DNA of 40,808 nucleotides from the NCBI GenBank assembly GCA_022823775.1, contig JAJEHI010000057.1, forward strand, positions 1-40,808. Reading direction: 5' to 3'. Under the pieces are notes generated by a model. It did not search any database. It worked only from the letters and a program-made list of their open reading frames with translations, and had not been told where the DNA came from. The DNA is from Defluviicoccus sp. (GTDB lineage: Bacteria > Pseudomonadota > Alphaproteobacteria > MPNO01). Positions 24,462-33,064 of the stretch are shown piece after piece. The translations under genes were made by a program, and so were the position numbers. Within the stretch, counting starts at the first letter, position 1. Every line of letters starts with the position of its first letter.

Positions 24462-25543
24462 GGCGCGGCGAACTCCGCCAGCGTCCCGGCTTCTATCGCC
24501 TCGCGCAGCCCGGCCATCAGCCGCTGGTATCGGTGGATATTGTGGGTGGTGAGCAGGATGGGCCCGAGCATCTCCTTCGCGCGGAACAAATGGTGGAGAT
24601 AGGCCCGGCTGTACCCGGCGCAGGCCGGGCAGGGGCAGTCGGGATCGATCGGCGCCGGGTCCTCCGCGTGGCGCGCGTTGCGGATGTTGATCGTGCCCGC
24701 GCTCGTATAGCCGCGCCCGGTGCGGCCCGACCGCGTCGGGATCACGCAGTCGAACATGTCGATGCCGCGCCGGACGGCGCCCACGATGTCGGATGGCGTG
24801 CCGGCGCCCATCAGGTAGCGCGGGGAATCGGCGGGGAGGGACGGCACGGTCTCGTCGAGAACTCCGAATGTCGTTGCCTGGCCCTCGCCGATGGCGAGAC
24901 CGCCCACCGCATAGCCGTCGAAGCCGATATCGACCAGCGTAGCCGCCGATTCGCGCCGCAGATCCCCGTATATGCCGCCCTGGACGATGCCGAACAGCCC
25001 GTGGCCCGGACGCTCGCGAAACGCGGCCCTGGAGCGCGCGGCCCAGCGCATCGAGAGCCGCATCGAGTCCGCCGCCTCGTCGACGGTCGCCGGGAAGGGC
25101 GTGCACTCGTCCAGCACCATGGTCACGTCGCTGCCGAGCCGGTGCTGGATTCCGACCGCGCGCTCCGGCGTGAGTTCGTGGCGGGTGCCGTCGATATGGG
25201 AACGGAAGACGACGCCGTTCTCCCCGATGGTCCGTCGCCCGGCGAGCGACATCGCCTGGTAGCCGCCGGAATCGGTGAGGATCGGCCCCGTCCAATTCAT
25301 GAAGCGGTGCAACCCGCCCAGCTTCCCGACGGTCTCCTCGCCGGGGCGCAGCATCAGGTGATAGGTGTTGCCCAGGATCATGTCGGCGCCGGCCGCGGCG
25401 ACCGCCTCCGGCATCATTCCCTTGATCGTGCCCGCCGTTCCCACCGGCATGAAGGCGGGCGTCCGAACGATTCCGTGGGCGGTTTCCAGAAGTCCGGTGC
25501 GCGCCGCCCCGTCCCGCGCCAGGATCGAGAACGCGACCCCCAT
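24458..25543 (-). CDS. tgt: tRNA-guanine transglycosylase
   Basis: 361-residue bacterial Tgt, exchanging G34 for preQ1 in GUN anticodon tRNAs. Key residues are Asp91 in LTDSGGYQ, the nucleophile Asp265 in [13 protein letters not shown], and a zinc site with Cys303, Cys305, Cys308 ([11 protein letters not shown]) and His334 ([10 protein letters not shown]). Its ATG overlaps the queA stop by one base (TGATG). Second gene of queA-tgt-queG. Confidence 0.97.
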   Translation of the reverse strand: MGVAFSILARDGAARTGLLETAHGIVRTPAFMPVGTAGTIKGMMPEAVAAAGADMILGNTYHLMLRPGEETVGKLGGLHRFMNWTGPILTDSGGYQAMSLAGRRTIGENGVVFRSHIDGTRHELTPERAVGIQHRLGSDVTMVLDECTPFPATVDEAADSMRLSMRWAARSRAAFRERPGHGLFGIVQGGIYGDLRRESAATLVDIGFDGYAVGGLAIGEGQATTFGVLDETVPSLPADSPRYLMGAGTPSDIVGAVRRGIDMFDCVIPTRSGRTGRGYTSAGTINIRNARHAEDPAPIDPDCPCPACAGYSRAYLHHLFRAKEMLGPILLTTHNIHRYQRLMAGLREAIEAGTLAEFAAP

Positions 25544-26601
25544 CAGGCGCCCTCCGCGCGGTGAAGGAAGGTCGCATCGCCGTACGAATAGAACCGATAG
25601 CCCGTCTCCGCCGCGTGGGCGTAGGCCGCCTTCATCCGCTCCAGCCCGGAAAACGCCGCCACCAGCATGAACAGCGTCGAGCGCGGCAAGTGGAAGTTGG
25701 TCAGCAGCGCGTCGACGACGCGGAACCGGTAGCCCGGCACGATGAAGAGGCTCGTGTCGCCGCGGAAGGCCCCGATCCGCCCGTCCTTGCCCGCGGCCGA
25801 TTCGAGCAGCCGGAGCGAGGTCGTCCCCACCGCCACGACGCGTCCGCCGGTTTCCCGCCGGCGCCGGATCGTCTCGGCGGCCTCCGGAGAAATCTCGCCC
25901 CATTCCGCGTGCATCCGATGGTCTTCCACGCGCTCGGCCTTGACCGGCAGGAAGGTCCCCGCGCCGACATGGAGCGTGACCGTTACGATCTCCGCCCCGC
26001 GATCCTCGATCCGGCCGAGCAGGCCCGCCGTCAAATGAAGCCCGGCCGTCGGTGCGGCGACCGCGCCGGGGCTCCGCGCGTAGACGGTCTGGTAGTCGTC
26101 CCGATCGCGTTCGTCCGCCCCGCCCGGCCGCTCGATGTAGGGGGGGAGGGGGGTCTCTCCGTGCTCGTCGAGCGCCGCGAGGACATCGGTTCCCGGGGGA
26201 AAACGGAGCCGGACTTCGCCACCCTCCATGCGGTCGAGAACCCGGGCGCGGAAAGTCTTCGACACTTCGATCGTGTCGCCGGCACGCAGCCGCCGCGCCG
26301 GGCGGGCGAGCGCGCTCCATGTCTCGCCCTCGGGAGTACGGTCGAGCGGCCGCAACAGCGTCGCCTCCACGCGCGCACGGCCGCGCAAGCCGAAAATGCG
26401 GGCGGGGATGACCCTGGTATCGTTGATCGCCAGCACGTCGCCCGGCCGCAGGAGCTCGGGCAACTCGGCGACGCGGCGGTCGTGGAAGGACGCGCCCACT
26501 TCCAGCAGCCTCGCCGCCTCGCGCGGCACGGCCGGCCGGTCGGCGATGGCGCCTTCGGGCAGGTCGAAGTCGAAGTCTCCGGTCTTCAACCCGCCGGTCA
26601 T
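25543..26601 (-). CDS. queA: S-adenosylmethionine:tRNA ribosyltransferase-isomerase
   Basis: 352-residue QueA, which turns preQ1-tRNA into epoxyqueuosine-tRNA using the ribosyl part of SAM. Conserved stretches are the N-terminal [32 protein letters not shown], the domain beginning [43 protein letters not shown] and [16 protein letters not shown]. The ATG overlaps the stop of the upstream unknown gene by 4 bases (ATGA). Co-transcribed with tgt and queG. Confidence 0.97.
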   Translation of the reverse strand: MTGGLKTGDFDFDLPEGAIADRPAVPREAARLLEVGASFHDRRVAELPELLRPGDVLAINDTRVIPARIFGLRGRARVEATLLRPLDRTPEGETWSALARPARRLRAGDTIEVSKTFRARVLDRMEGGEVRLRFPPGTDVLAALDEHGETPLPPYIERPGGADERDRDDYQTVYARSPGAVAAPTAGLHLTAGLLGRIEDRGAEIVTVTLHVGAGTFLPVKAERVEDHRMHAEWGEISPEAAETIRRRRETGGRVVAVGTTSLRLLESAAGKDGRIGAFRGDTSLFIVPGYRFRVVDALLTNFHLPRSTLFMLVAAFSGLERMKAAYAHAAETGYRFYSYGDATFLHRAEGA

Positions 26602-27119
26602 TCGTCCTCGGTTCCGGCCTCCCAGAGTTCCGCGACCTCGTCGGCGACGCGCTCGTAGGTCTCGTCGCGCGGCAGGATTATGCGGCCGGCTTCCTCTTCT
26701 TCCCGTGTCCGGTTGAGGCTCCATTCCTGAACCGAGTCCCGCAACTCCTCGTCGGTGAGGATGAAGCTGAGCAGCGTGTTCTGCACTTCGAGCGGAGGGT
26801 TGGAATCGCCCGTTTCGTCCAGGATCACGGCGCGGAAATAGACGACCGTATCGAGGATCAGCTGCGCCTCTTCCTTGCTCCACTGGCGCATGGGCTCGAA
26901 ATTGTGGGCGCGGAGCTCCGCCATCTGGGCACGGGTGATGGTGCCGGGGATGCCGATCCGGGGCATGGATTTCTGATCGTCCGGCGCCTCGGGGGCGTCC
27001 CCCGCCGCCGGAGCGTCCCGCCGCGCGGCGAACTGGCGGCGCGCCCGCGCATAGGCCGCCCGGCGCATCAGCATCCAGACGACGAGTCCCACCGCGACGG
27101 CGATCAGTAAGCTGTCCAC
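26598..27119 (-). CDS. Unknown membrane-anchored protein upstream of queA
   Basis: 173 residues, not recognised. An N-terminal hydrophobic segment (residues about 3-18, [15 protein letters not shown]) is followed by a basic stretch ([16 protein letters not shown]), so the body probably faces the cytoplasm. A Pro/Ala-rich linker leads to a helical domain with an acidic second half: [49 protein letters not shown] and an acidic C-terminus. It has no cysteines. It overlaps queA by 4 bases and follows the Rid gene by 27 bases. The overlap suggests co-expression with queuosine genes, but no function is proposed. Confidence 0.75.
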   Translation of the reverse strand: MDSLLIAVAVGLVVWMLMRRAAYARARRQFAARRDAPAAGDAPEAPDDQKSMPRIGIPGTITRAQMAELRAHNFEPMRQWSKEEAQLILDTVVYFRAVILDETGDSNPPLEVQNTLLSFILTDEELRDSVQEWSLNRTREEEEAGRIILPRDETYERVADEVAELWEAGTEDE

Positions 27120-27146
27120 GGAATTTCTCCTTCCGGTTCCGGACGA

Positions 27147-27548
27147 TCAGTCTTCGCCGGCGCCGATAACGCCGATCGCCTCGATCTCGATCACCGCCTC
27201 GGGCTTGAAGAGGTGCGAGACGCAGACCAGCGTCGAGCACGGGAAGTCGCCGGTGAAGAACTCGCGCCGCGCCCGCCAGATGTCCGGCTGGTGGCGCATG
27301 TCCGTGGTGAACATGGTGATCTTGGCGATATCGTTCATCTTGCCGCCCGCCGCCTCCATCAGCGACTGCATCTGGGCGAAGATGTTCCTCGCCTGCGCGT
27401 AGGCGTCGCCGGCGCCGATCACGTTCTGGTTCTCGTCCCAGGAGAGCAGCCCCGAGATGAACACCTGGTCGCCCGCCTTCTTGCAGTTGGAGAGCGATTC
27501 CGGACCGAGCTCCGGCGAGATGGGGCTCCTGACGCGTTCGAATTTCAT
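27147..27548 (-). CDS. Rid (YjgF/YER057c/UK114) family protein
   Basis: 133-residue Rid-family protein, normally a trimer with active sites between chains. Typical wording is [47 protein letters not shown] and [10 protein letters not shown]. The arginine that defines the imine/enamine deaminase RidA (Arg105 type, in P-A-R-S/T) is replaced: the motif reads FPCSTLVCV with Cys104 there. It therefore belongs to the Arg-less Rid subgroups, for which other activities are suspected. It overlaps the epimerase gene by 4 bases (ATGA) in an operon with LigAB; 2-aminomuconate deaminases of aminophenol pathways belong to this fold. Confidence 0.87.
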   Translation of the reverse strand: MKFERVRSPISPELGPESLSNCKKAGDQVFISGLLSWDENQNVIGAGDAYAQARNIFAQMQSLMEAAGGKMNDIAKITMFTTDMRHQPDIWRARREFFTGDFPCSTLVCVSHLFKPEAVIEIEAIGVIGAGED

Positions 27549-28426
27549 GGATCCGTCCCGATGTCGATCGGCGTGCCGTCCGGCCGCAGACGGTCCCGCC
27601 AGTGGTGTTTCGTCTCGAAGTCGAGCTCGTCGCGGGCGCGGGCGACGTCGAGCCCGCCCCACCAGCCGGTCATGCCGTCCCGGATCCGCGTGCCCGGGAA
27701 ATACCGGCGCACGAGCTCCTCGGTCGGCGTCGGGTTGTGGCTGGTGGGGGCGGCGATGTTGAAGACCCGGTGGCCGTCGATATCCGCCTCCGCGGCGAGG
27801 CGGCATGCCTCGGCGGCGTCGCGCGCGTCGACATAGGCCCAGAACCCTCCAAGCAGCCGCGCCGGATCGCGCCATCGATCCGGGAACGAGAGGTAGGTCG
27901 GGTCGAAATTGACGCCCGAGATGCGGAGGCTCGCGACCGACATGCCGCTCGTCGCGACGAACGAGTCGGCAAGCCGCTCGCCGAACGTCTTGGAGAGCGC
28001 GTAGCAGTCGAGCGGCCGGCAGGGATAGTCCTCGTCGAGCGGAAGGACGTCCGGATCCCATATCTCGGGCGCGTATATGAACCCGTAGGCGGCGACGCTG
28101 GAGGCCATGACCACGCGCCTGACGCCGGTCTGCGCCGCCGCCCTCAGCACGTTGTAGGACGACGTCACGTTGTTGCCGAAGACGACGCTGTCCGCCGCTT
28201 CGGTGTCCGACTGGTATGCCGCGAGATGGATCACCGAATCGGCGCCGTCCAGAGCCTCGAACAGGTCGCCCGACCGGGTGAGATCGGAGACCCACGACTC
28301 GCAGATTTTCTCCCGCGGCCGGGCCGCGTCGAGGTTGAGCACCTCGTAGCCCGCGGCGAGCATCGCCTCCACGGTTTTCGTGCCGAGCCGGCCGCTGCCC
28401 CCGGTGATTACGGTCTTGCGCGCCAC
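27545..28426 (-). CDS. NAD-dependent epimerase/dehydratase (extended SDR)
   Basis: 293-residue extended short-chain dehydrogenase. The nucleotide-binding glycines are GGSGRLG at 9-15, followed by HLAAYQSD and MASSVAAYG, and the catalytic Tyr142-x-x-x-Lys146 in CYALSK. The sequence resembles uronate dehydrogenase/epimerase-like members (STLSFPDRW region, [12 protein letters not shown]). It starts with GTG, supported by GGGGAG at 7 bases. It lies 16 bases after ligB and overlaps the Rid gene. It may oxidise a semialdehyde or lactol produced by ring cleavage, as LigC does, although it belongs to a different family. Confidence 0.9.
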   Translation of the reverse strand: MARKTVITGGSGRLGTKTVEAMLAAGYEVLNLDAARPREKICESWVSDLTRSGDLFEALDGADSVIHLAAYQSDTEAADSVVFGNNVTSSYNVLRAAAQTGVRRVVMASSVAAYGFIYAPEIWDPDVLPLDEDYPCRPLDCYALSKTFGERLADSFVATSGMSVASLRISGVNFDPTYLSFPDRWRDPARLLGGFWAYVDARDAAEACRLAAEADIDGHRVFNIAAPTSHNPTPTEELVRRYFPGTRIRDGMTGWWGGLDVARARDELDFETKHHWRDRLRPDGTPIDIGTDP

Positions 28427-28442
28427 CCAGCCGCTCCCCGGC

Positions 28443-29285
28443 TCACGAATCGTCCTCCATCGCGATCAGCCCCATGCCGGTGGTCATCGGCGCGTAGTAG
28501 TTGCGGTGCGCCCGGCGGACCCGTTCGGACAGCGCGCCGCGCATCGTGAGCCACATGATCAGCTCCACCGCCTCGGCGCCCGCCTGTTCCATGATGTCCT
28601 GGTGGGTCAGCGCCGCCAGCGCGGCCGGGTCGGCCTCGATCCGGTCCAGCCAGTCGTTGTCCCAGTCCGGGTTGAGGTGGCCGAACCGTGCGCCGTTCAG
28701 CTGGTGCGACATGCCGCCGGTGCCGAGAACGACGACGCGGTCGTCGCCCGGGAAGCTCTCGACCGCGCGGCGGATCGCCCGGCCCAGCTTCCAGCACCGC
28801 GCCCCGGTGGGCAGGGGATGCTGGATCACATTGACCGCGAGCGGCACCGTCTTCACCGGCCAGACGGGATCGTGGTCGAAGCAAAGATGCATCGGCACCA
28901 TGAAGCCGTGCTCGACGGCGAGCTCCTGGCACACCGTCATGTCGAACTCGTCATAGACAAGAGATTCCGACAAGTGCCAGGAGAACGCCGCGTCGCCCGG
29001 AAAGTCGGGCAGCGGCCGGCGGCCCCAGCCCTCGTCGCCGACCGGGTAGAGGTCGGAAGCGCCGATCGCGAAGGTCGGGTACTTGTCGAAAAAGAACGAG
29101 CTGCCGTGGTCGTTGTAGACAACGATGGCGATGTCCGGCCTCACCTCGTCGCGGAGCCAGGCCTTGACCGGCTCGTAGGCGTCGAAGAGCGGCTTCCAGG
29201 CGGGTTCCTGGGTGCGCCCCTGGTCGTAGGCGACGCCGATGGAGGGGACGTGGGAGGTGCCGATGCCGGCGACGATTCTTGCCAT
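28443..29285 (-). CDS. LigB-type extradiol dioxygenase catalytic subunit
   Basis: 280-residue class III extradiol dioxygenase of the LigB superfamily (protocatechuate 4,5-dioxygenase beta subunit type). The Fe(II) ligands expected from LigB are in place: His12 (GIGTSHVPS), His60 (VYNDHGSSFF) and Glu241 (AEAVELIMWL), with the acid/base His194 in GTGGMSHQL. NPDWDNDWLD follows the family. Related enzymes cleave protocatechuate, gallate, 2-aminophenol or 4-amino-3-hydroxybenzoate. It lies 8 bases after ligA. No ligC, ligI, ligJ or ligK is adjacent, so the substrate is not clearly protocatechuate. Confidence 0.92.
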   Translation of the reverse strand: MARIVAGIGTSHVPSIGVAYDQGRTQEPAWKPLFDAYEPVKAWLRDEVRPDIAIVVYNDHGSSFFFDKYPTFAIGASDLYPVGDEGWGRRPLPDFPGDAAFSWHLSESLVYDEFDMTVCQELAVEHGFMVPMHLCFDHDPVWPVKTVPLAVNVIQHPLPTGARCWKLGRAIRRAVESFPGDDRVVVLGTGGMSHQLNGARFGHLNPDWDNDWLDRIEADPAALAALTHQDIMEQAGAEAVELIMWLTMRGALSERVRRAHRNYYAPMTTGMGLIAMEDDS

Positions 29286-29293
29286 GATCCCGC

Positions 29294-29656
29294 CTACCGA
29301 GCGCCCGAGGCGTTCCGCGTGGCGAGGAACTCCTCGTAGGTCTCGCCGCGCTGGTGCGCGCCGATCTGGTAGAGGCCGTGGCCCGTCACGGTGCCGATCT
29401 TGATGATCATGTAGATGTTTCCGCCAAGGTCTTCCATGATCCTGCGCCAGTCCCGCTCGCGGATCGCCTCCTTCTCGTCCGGGCTCAACTCCCAGCGCGC
29501 CATATAGGCTTCCTCGTCGTCGGCGAAGGCTTCGCGGTTCTCCGCCCGAGCGAGCGACATGGCGAACTTGTTGATCCGATACCCCCGGCGGGACTCTTCG
29601 CCGTCGAAAATCCTCGTATCGGCGATCGGACGGTTCCTGTCGACCTGAACCGGCAT
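29294..29656 (-). CDS. LigA-type extradiol dioxygenase small subunit
   Basis: 120-residue alpha subunit of the LigAB type, all-helical, which caps the LigB active site. Characteristic wording is YRINKFAMSLARAENREAF, the helix DEKEAIRERDWRRIMEDLGGN, and IYMIIKIGTVTGHGLYQIGAHQRG. The ATG at 29656 is supported by GGGGAG six bases upstream; an open frame 11 codons longer covers promoter-like sequence. First gene of a ligA-ligB-epimerase-Rid operon with gaps or overlaps of 16 bases or less. Confidence 0.92.
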   Translation of the reverse strand: MPVQVDRNRPIADTRIFDGEESRRGYRINKFAMSLARAENREAFADDEEAYMARWELSPDEKEAIRERDWRRIMEDLGGNIYMIIKIGTVTGHGLYQIGAHQRGETYEEFLATRNASGAR

Positions 29657-29687
29657 GGCATCTCCCCGTAAGCGGCGCGGCGCCGCC

Positions 29688-29693
29688 AATCTA
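29688..29693 (-). promoter_or_regulatory. Possible -10 element of the ligAB operon
   Basis: TAGATT on the minus strand, in CGCTCTAGATTGGCG, 31 bases before the ligA ATG. It matches the TAGACT/TAGATT hexamers ahead of apt, dusA and the AhpD-like gene. No -35 is apparent. Confidence 0.33.
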
Positions 29694-29739
29694 GAGCGTA
29701 TCCCTCGCGGACGGAAGCGGCAGAGGGGCGGGCAATTGT

Positions 29740-29781
29740 CCCCGGATCGGGGCGGGGGAGAGTAGTCGGTGCTTCCCCGCC
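29740..29781 (-). terminator. Possible terminator after the acyl-CoA dehydrogenase
   Basis: Two overlapping stems: GGCGGGG/CCCCGCC (29751-29757 with 29775-29781) and CCCCG/CGGGG around GAT (29740-29752). They share two bases, so they exclude each other. They lie just after the acyl-CoA dehydrogenase stop and before the ligA promoter region. There is no U-tract, so assignment is tentative. Confidence 0.3.
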
Positions 29782-29791
29782 TCCCGACGCG

Positions 29792-30946
29792 TCAGCGGCC
29801 GGGAAGCCCCAGCACGCGCTTGGCGAGGACGTTGCGCTGGATCTCGCTCGACCCGCCGTAGATCGTGGCCCGGCGCGACTGGAGGAAGATGCCGGTCGCG
29901 TCGACCGCGCCCGCCGGGGTCTCGATCCGCCCGGCGTCCGCGCCCCAGGGTCCCGCCGCCTCGATCAGGAGGTCGGTCGCGCGCTGCAGGTTCTCCGTCG
30001 CGACCAGCTTCATCGTGGAGCCTTCCGGGCCGAGCTCGACCCCGTTCGCCGCCAGATCGACCGCCTGCCAGAACATCGCCGCCTGCACGGCGATGTCGAC
30101 CATCAGCCCGGCAAGGCGGTCGCGGAACGCGGCATCGCGGTCGATGCCGGTGCGCGCCGCCACCGCCTTGATCCGCTCGACCGCCTCCAGGGCATATTGC
30201 GGGTTGGAGGTGAACATCCGCTCGGTGGCGAGCAGCGCGGTCGCGATCTTCCATCCGCCGTGCAGCGGGCCGACGAGATTCTCCTCGGGTACCTCGACCC
30301 CGTCGAGGAAGACCTGGGAGAACTCTTCCTCGCCGACGATGGTCACGATGGGCCTGATCTCGATGCCGGGCGTCTTGAGGTCGATCAGGATGAAGCTGAT
30401 CCCCGCCTGCCTGACCTTCGCCTCCGGATCGGTCCGCACCAAGGTGAACATCCAGTCCGCGTGATGCGCCCAGGTCTGCCAGATCTTGCCGCCGGTGACG
30501 GTAAAGCGGCCGTCGCGCAACTCGGCCCGCGTCGAAAGGCTCGCGAGGTCGGATCCGGCCCCCGGTTCCGAATAGCCCTGCGCCCAGATCGCGTCGCCCG
30601 AGAGGATCGGCGGCAGGTGCCGCGCCTTCTGCGCTTCCGTGCCGTAGCGCATCAATATCGGGCCGATATGGTTGATCCCCTGGACCGGGAGCTGCGGCGC
30701 CGACAGCCGCGCGAGCTCCTGGGTCAGCACGATCTGCTGGGCGAGGCTCGCCCCCATGCCGCCATGTTCCTTCGGCCAGTGCGGCGCGATCCAGCCGCGG
30801 GCCGAAAGCGCGCGGTACCACGGCATGATCTCGTCCGGCGGCGGCCGGTCGGTCCGCCCCCTGAGCGCCGCCGGCAGGTTGGCTTCCAGCCATTCCCGCA
30901 CCTCCGCGCGGAACGAAGCCTCGTCCGCGCTGTCTTCCCGAAACAT
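29792..30946 (-). CDS. Acyl-CoA dehydrogenase
   Basis: 384-residue FAD-dependent acyl-CoA dehydrogenase, the first oxidation of beta-oxidation-like pathways. Seen are the N-terminal helical domain, GYSEPGAGSDLASLSTRAE (FAD contact), GGKIWQTWAHHADW and the C-terminal ATIYGGSSEIQRNVLAKRVLGLP. The position of the usual catalytic Glu (IYEGT in medium-chain enzymes) is Gly, as in long-chain and isovaleryl types; the base is then probably the Glu in LLATERMF, at the alternative position. It is divergent from the ABC importer operon and may act on the same CoA thioester. The downstream ligAB operon is separated by 135 bases. Confidence 0.92.
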   Translation of the reverse strand: MFREDSADEASFRAEVREWLEANLPAALRGRTDRPPPDEIMPWYRALSARGWIAPHWPKEHGGMGASLAQQIVLTQELARLSAPQLPVQGINHIGPILMRYGTEAQKARHLPPILSGDAIWAQGYSEPGAGSDLASLSTRAELRDGRFTVTGGKIWQTWAHHADWMFTLVRTDPEAKVRQAGISFILIDLKTPGIEIRPIVTIVGEEEFSQVFLDGVEVPEENLVGPLHGGWKIATALLATERMFTSNPQYALEAVERIKAVAARTGIDRDAAFRDRLAGLMVDIAVQAAMFWQAVDLAANGVELGPEGSTMKLVATENLQRATDLLIEAAGPWGADAGRIETPAGAVDATGIFLQSRRATIYGGSSEIQRNVLAKRVLGLPGR

Positions 30947-30975
30947 CTCCGACCTCTGCTGTTCCGGCGCCCGTT

Positions 30976-31002
30976 ATGGACGCCACCCGGTACATCGTCC
31001 AT
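30976..31002. promoter_or_regulatory. Inverted repeat in the divergent promoter region
   Basis: ATGGACG and CGTCCAT, perfect 7-base arms with 13 bases between, in the 111-base gap between the acyl-CoA dehydrogenase and the ABC binding-protein gene. A TG-extended -10-like GATACT (31003-31008) follows directly on the plus strand. This is a reasonable operator position for a regulator encoded elsewhere. Confidence 0.4.
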
Positions 31003-31057
31003 GATACTGCCACAGACGGACCCGGAGCCGAACGGGTCCAACCAGGGGAGAAGCGAC

Positions 31058-32059
31058 ATGAACGGGACGGTTTCGCGCAGACGGTTTCTCGAAAGCGCCG
31101 GCGGCGGCGGGCTCGCGCTCGGCGCCGGGCTGATCGCGGCGCCCAACCTCGCGTTCGGCGCCCAGCCGACGACGCTCAAGACGGCGACGCTGGCGGGCGG
31201 CTGGTCGAACCTTCAGAACCAGGTCCTGTTCAACAACAAGTTCGACGAGAAACACGGCCTCAAGTTCGATTCGTTCCGGGTCTACAACCGGCTCGGCACC
31301 TACTACGCCGACATGCTCAAGGGCAATTTCCAGATCGGCGTCGGTACCTGGGATTCGTTCGCCAAAATGCACATGAAGGGCGCGCCGATGCAGATCATCG
31401 GTATCGTCTCGACCGGGACGCTGGCCGGCATGTTCGCGCGCAAGGACGGGCCCAACTCGCTCGAGGAGCTGAAGGGCAAGACCGTTGCCGCGATGCAGGT
31501 CTCGGGCACCTACAAGATGGCCAAGACCTGGGCCAAGGTGTTCGCCAATATCGACCTCGAAAAAGACGTCAGGCTGCAGAACGCGCCCAACCCGCCGGCG
31601 ACGATCAACATCGTGGCGGCGGACCGCGCCGATGCCGCGATCGTCTGGGAGCACGCGCTGTCCACCGGGCTGCACAAGATCCCGGGCTCCAAGGTGTTCC
31701 TCAACGTGAACGAGTTCTACCGCAGCCACACCGGGCGCGATCAGCCCTATTTCTGCATCGCGATCAACCGCAAGGCGCTCGGCGACGTGCCGCCCGATAC
31801 CATCGCGCGCGCGGTCAGGGTCTATGACGACTGCTTCAAGTGGATCATGGGCAACCCGGAGAAATTCCAGGCCCTCGGTCCAACGGTGAAGATCAAGCCC
31901 GAAGTGCTCAAGACGGCCATGGAGTCGGGCCGCATGCAGTACAAGATGCGCCCGATGTCGGTCGAGAAGAACCGCGAGGACATCCTCTTCGCCGCCGACA
32001 TCATGCAAAAGGCGGGCACGCTGCCCCAGAAGGTCCCCGAGACCTATTTCGCCACCTGA
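31058..32059 (+). CDS. ABC transporter substrate-binding protein, Tat-exported
   Basis: 333-residue periplasmic binding protein of the NMT1/SsuA-like type (sulfonate, taurine, nitrate and pyrimidine precursor uptake). The N-terminus has a twin-arginine signal (SRRRFLESAGGGG followed by a hydrophobic stretch ending near AAPNLAFGA), so it is exported folded. Other features: YYADMLKGNFQIGVGTWDSF, LEELKGKTVAAM and RADAAIVWEHA. AGGGGAG seven bases upstream sets the ATG at 31058. First gene of an importer operon with permease and ATPase; a family B palindrome lies between this gene and the permease. Confidence 0.9.
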   Translation: MNGTVSRRRFLESAGGGGLALGAGLIAAPNLAFGAQPTTLKTATLAGGWSNLQNQVLFNNKFDEKHGLKFDSFRVYNRLGTYYADMLKGNFQIGVGTWDSFAKMHMKGAPMQIIGIVSTGTLAGMFARKDGPNSLEELKGKTVAAMQVSGTYKMAKTWAKVFANIDLEKDVRLQNAPNPPATINIVAADRADAAIVWEHALSTGLHKIPGSKVFLNVNEFYRSHTGRDQPYFCIAINRKALGDVPPDTIARAVRVYDDCFKWIMGNPEKFQALGPTVKIKPEVLKTAMESGRMQYKMRPMSVEKNREDILFAADIMQKAGTLPQKVPETYFAT

Positions 32060-32101
32060 TCGTCGGGGCGCGTCCGTTTTGTCCGGAACCGCCGAGGCAC
32101 G

Positions 32102-32203
32102 CCCTTCGATACGCGGCTTCGCCGCTACTCAGGGTGAGGGACAGGTTGCGGGCGGCCGAAAATCCTCCTCATCCCGAGTAGGCGCGAAGCGCCGTATCGA
32201 GGG
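32102..32203. repeat. Family B long palindrome, copy 2
   Basis: About 102 bases with outer arms CCCTTCGATAC/GTATCGAGGG, inner arms CTACTCAGGGTGAGG/CCTCATCCCGAGTAG and arm hairpins such as GCGGCTTCGCCGC. It occupies most of the 180-base gap between the binding-protein and permease genes of the importer operon. Confidence 0.88.
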
Positions 32204-32239
32204 ACGCGCCGCCGTGGCGCCCCTCGAGGCGCCGAGCCG

Positions 32240-33064
32240 ATGAGCACCCGGATCGATCCGGAGACCGCGGCCGGGCTCGAACCGCCCGCGCCGGCGGGGG
32301 CGGAGCGCAACTATTTCAAGCGCGACCTGTTCGCCAGCATCGTGATCATCGCGCTCATCGCCTTCGCCATGGAGGCGTGGAGCTGGGTCGCGCCGGTCTA
32401 CATCATGCCGTCCGTCGTGCTCACCGGGGACGAGATCCTGACGATCCTGGGCGAGGACTACATCCACATCGTGACGACGATCCTGCGCCTCCTCTTCGCG
32501 GTGGCGTTCTCGCTCGTCGTCGGCTCGCTGATCGGCGTGGTGATGGGGATCGTCCGGCCCGCCGAGCCCTTCATCAAGGCGCTGGTGGTCATCTTCACCG
32601 GCGTGCCGGCGCTTTCCTGGATGCTGTTCGCGATCTTCTGGTTCCGCGGCACCGAAGAGCGGGTGTTCTTCATCCTCGCCGTCATCCTGATCCCGTTCTA
32701 CGCGCTCAACGTCTATGACGGCATCAAGGCGCTTTCGACCGACCTGATCGAGGTGGTGGAGACCTTCCGGCCGAGCCGCTGGCAGGTATTCCGGCTGTTG
32801 ATCCTGCCGCACATCGTCCCCTACGTCCTGATGACGACCAAGTCGATCATCGGCTACGCGGCGCGGATGACCGCCTTCGCCGAGCTGGTCAGCGTGAATA
32901 CCGGCATGGGCGCCCGGATGGGGCTCGCCCAGGACGAGCTCAACATGCAGGGGGTGATCGGCTGGACCATCCTGCTGGTGATCGTCAATCTCGGCGTCCA
33001 GGCGATCGTCGCCTGGGCCGAGAAGCGGCTGCTCAAGTGGCGGCCGGAGGTCTCGGTCCGGTGA
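32240..33064 (+). CDS. ABC transporter permease, SsuC/TauC-like
   Basis: 274-residue inner-membrane permease of the binding-protein-dependent transport family with six predicted helices after a 30-residue hydrophilic N-terminus. The cytoplasmic coupling (EAA) loop reads LIEVVETFRPSRWQVFRLLILP; the usual Gly of this loop (as in TLGASRW) is replaced by an FRP sequence. Family features include AVAFSLVVGSLIGVVMG and FTGVPALSWMLFAIFWF. Its stop overlaps the GTG of the ATPase gene (GTGA). Confidence 0.9.
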   Translation: MSTRIDPETAAGLEPPAPAGAERNYFKRDLFASIVIIALIAFAMEAWSWVAPVYIMPSVVLTGDEILTILGEDYIHIVTTILRLLFAVAFSLVVGSLIGVVMGIVRPAEPFIKALVVIFTGVPALSWMLFAIFWFRGTEERVFFILAVILIPFYALNVYDGIKALSTDLIEVVETFRPSRWQVFRLLILPHIVPYVLMTTKSIIGYAARMTAFAELVSVNTGMGARMGLAQDELNMQGVIGWTILLVIVNLGVQAIVAWAEKRLLKWRPEVSVR

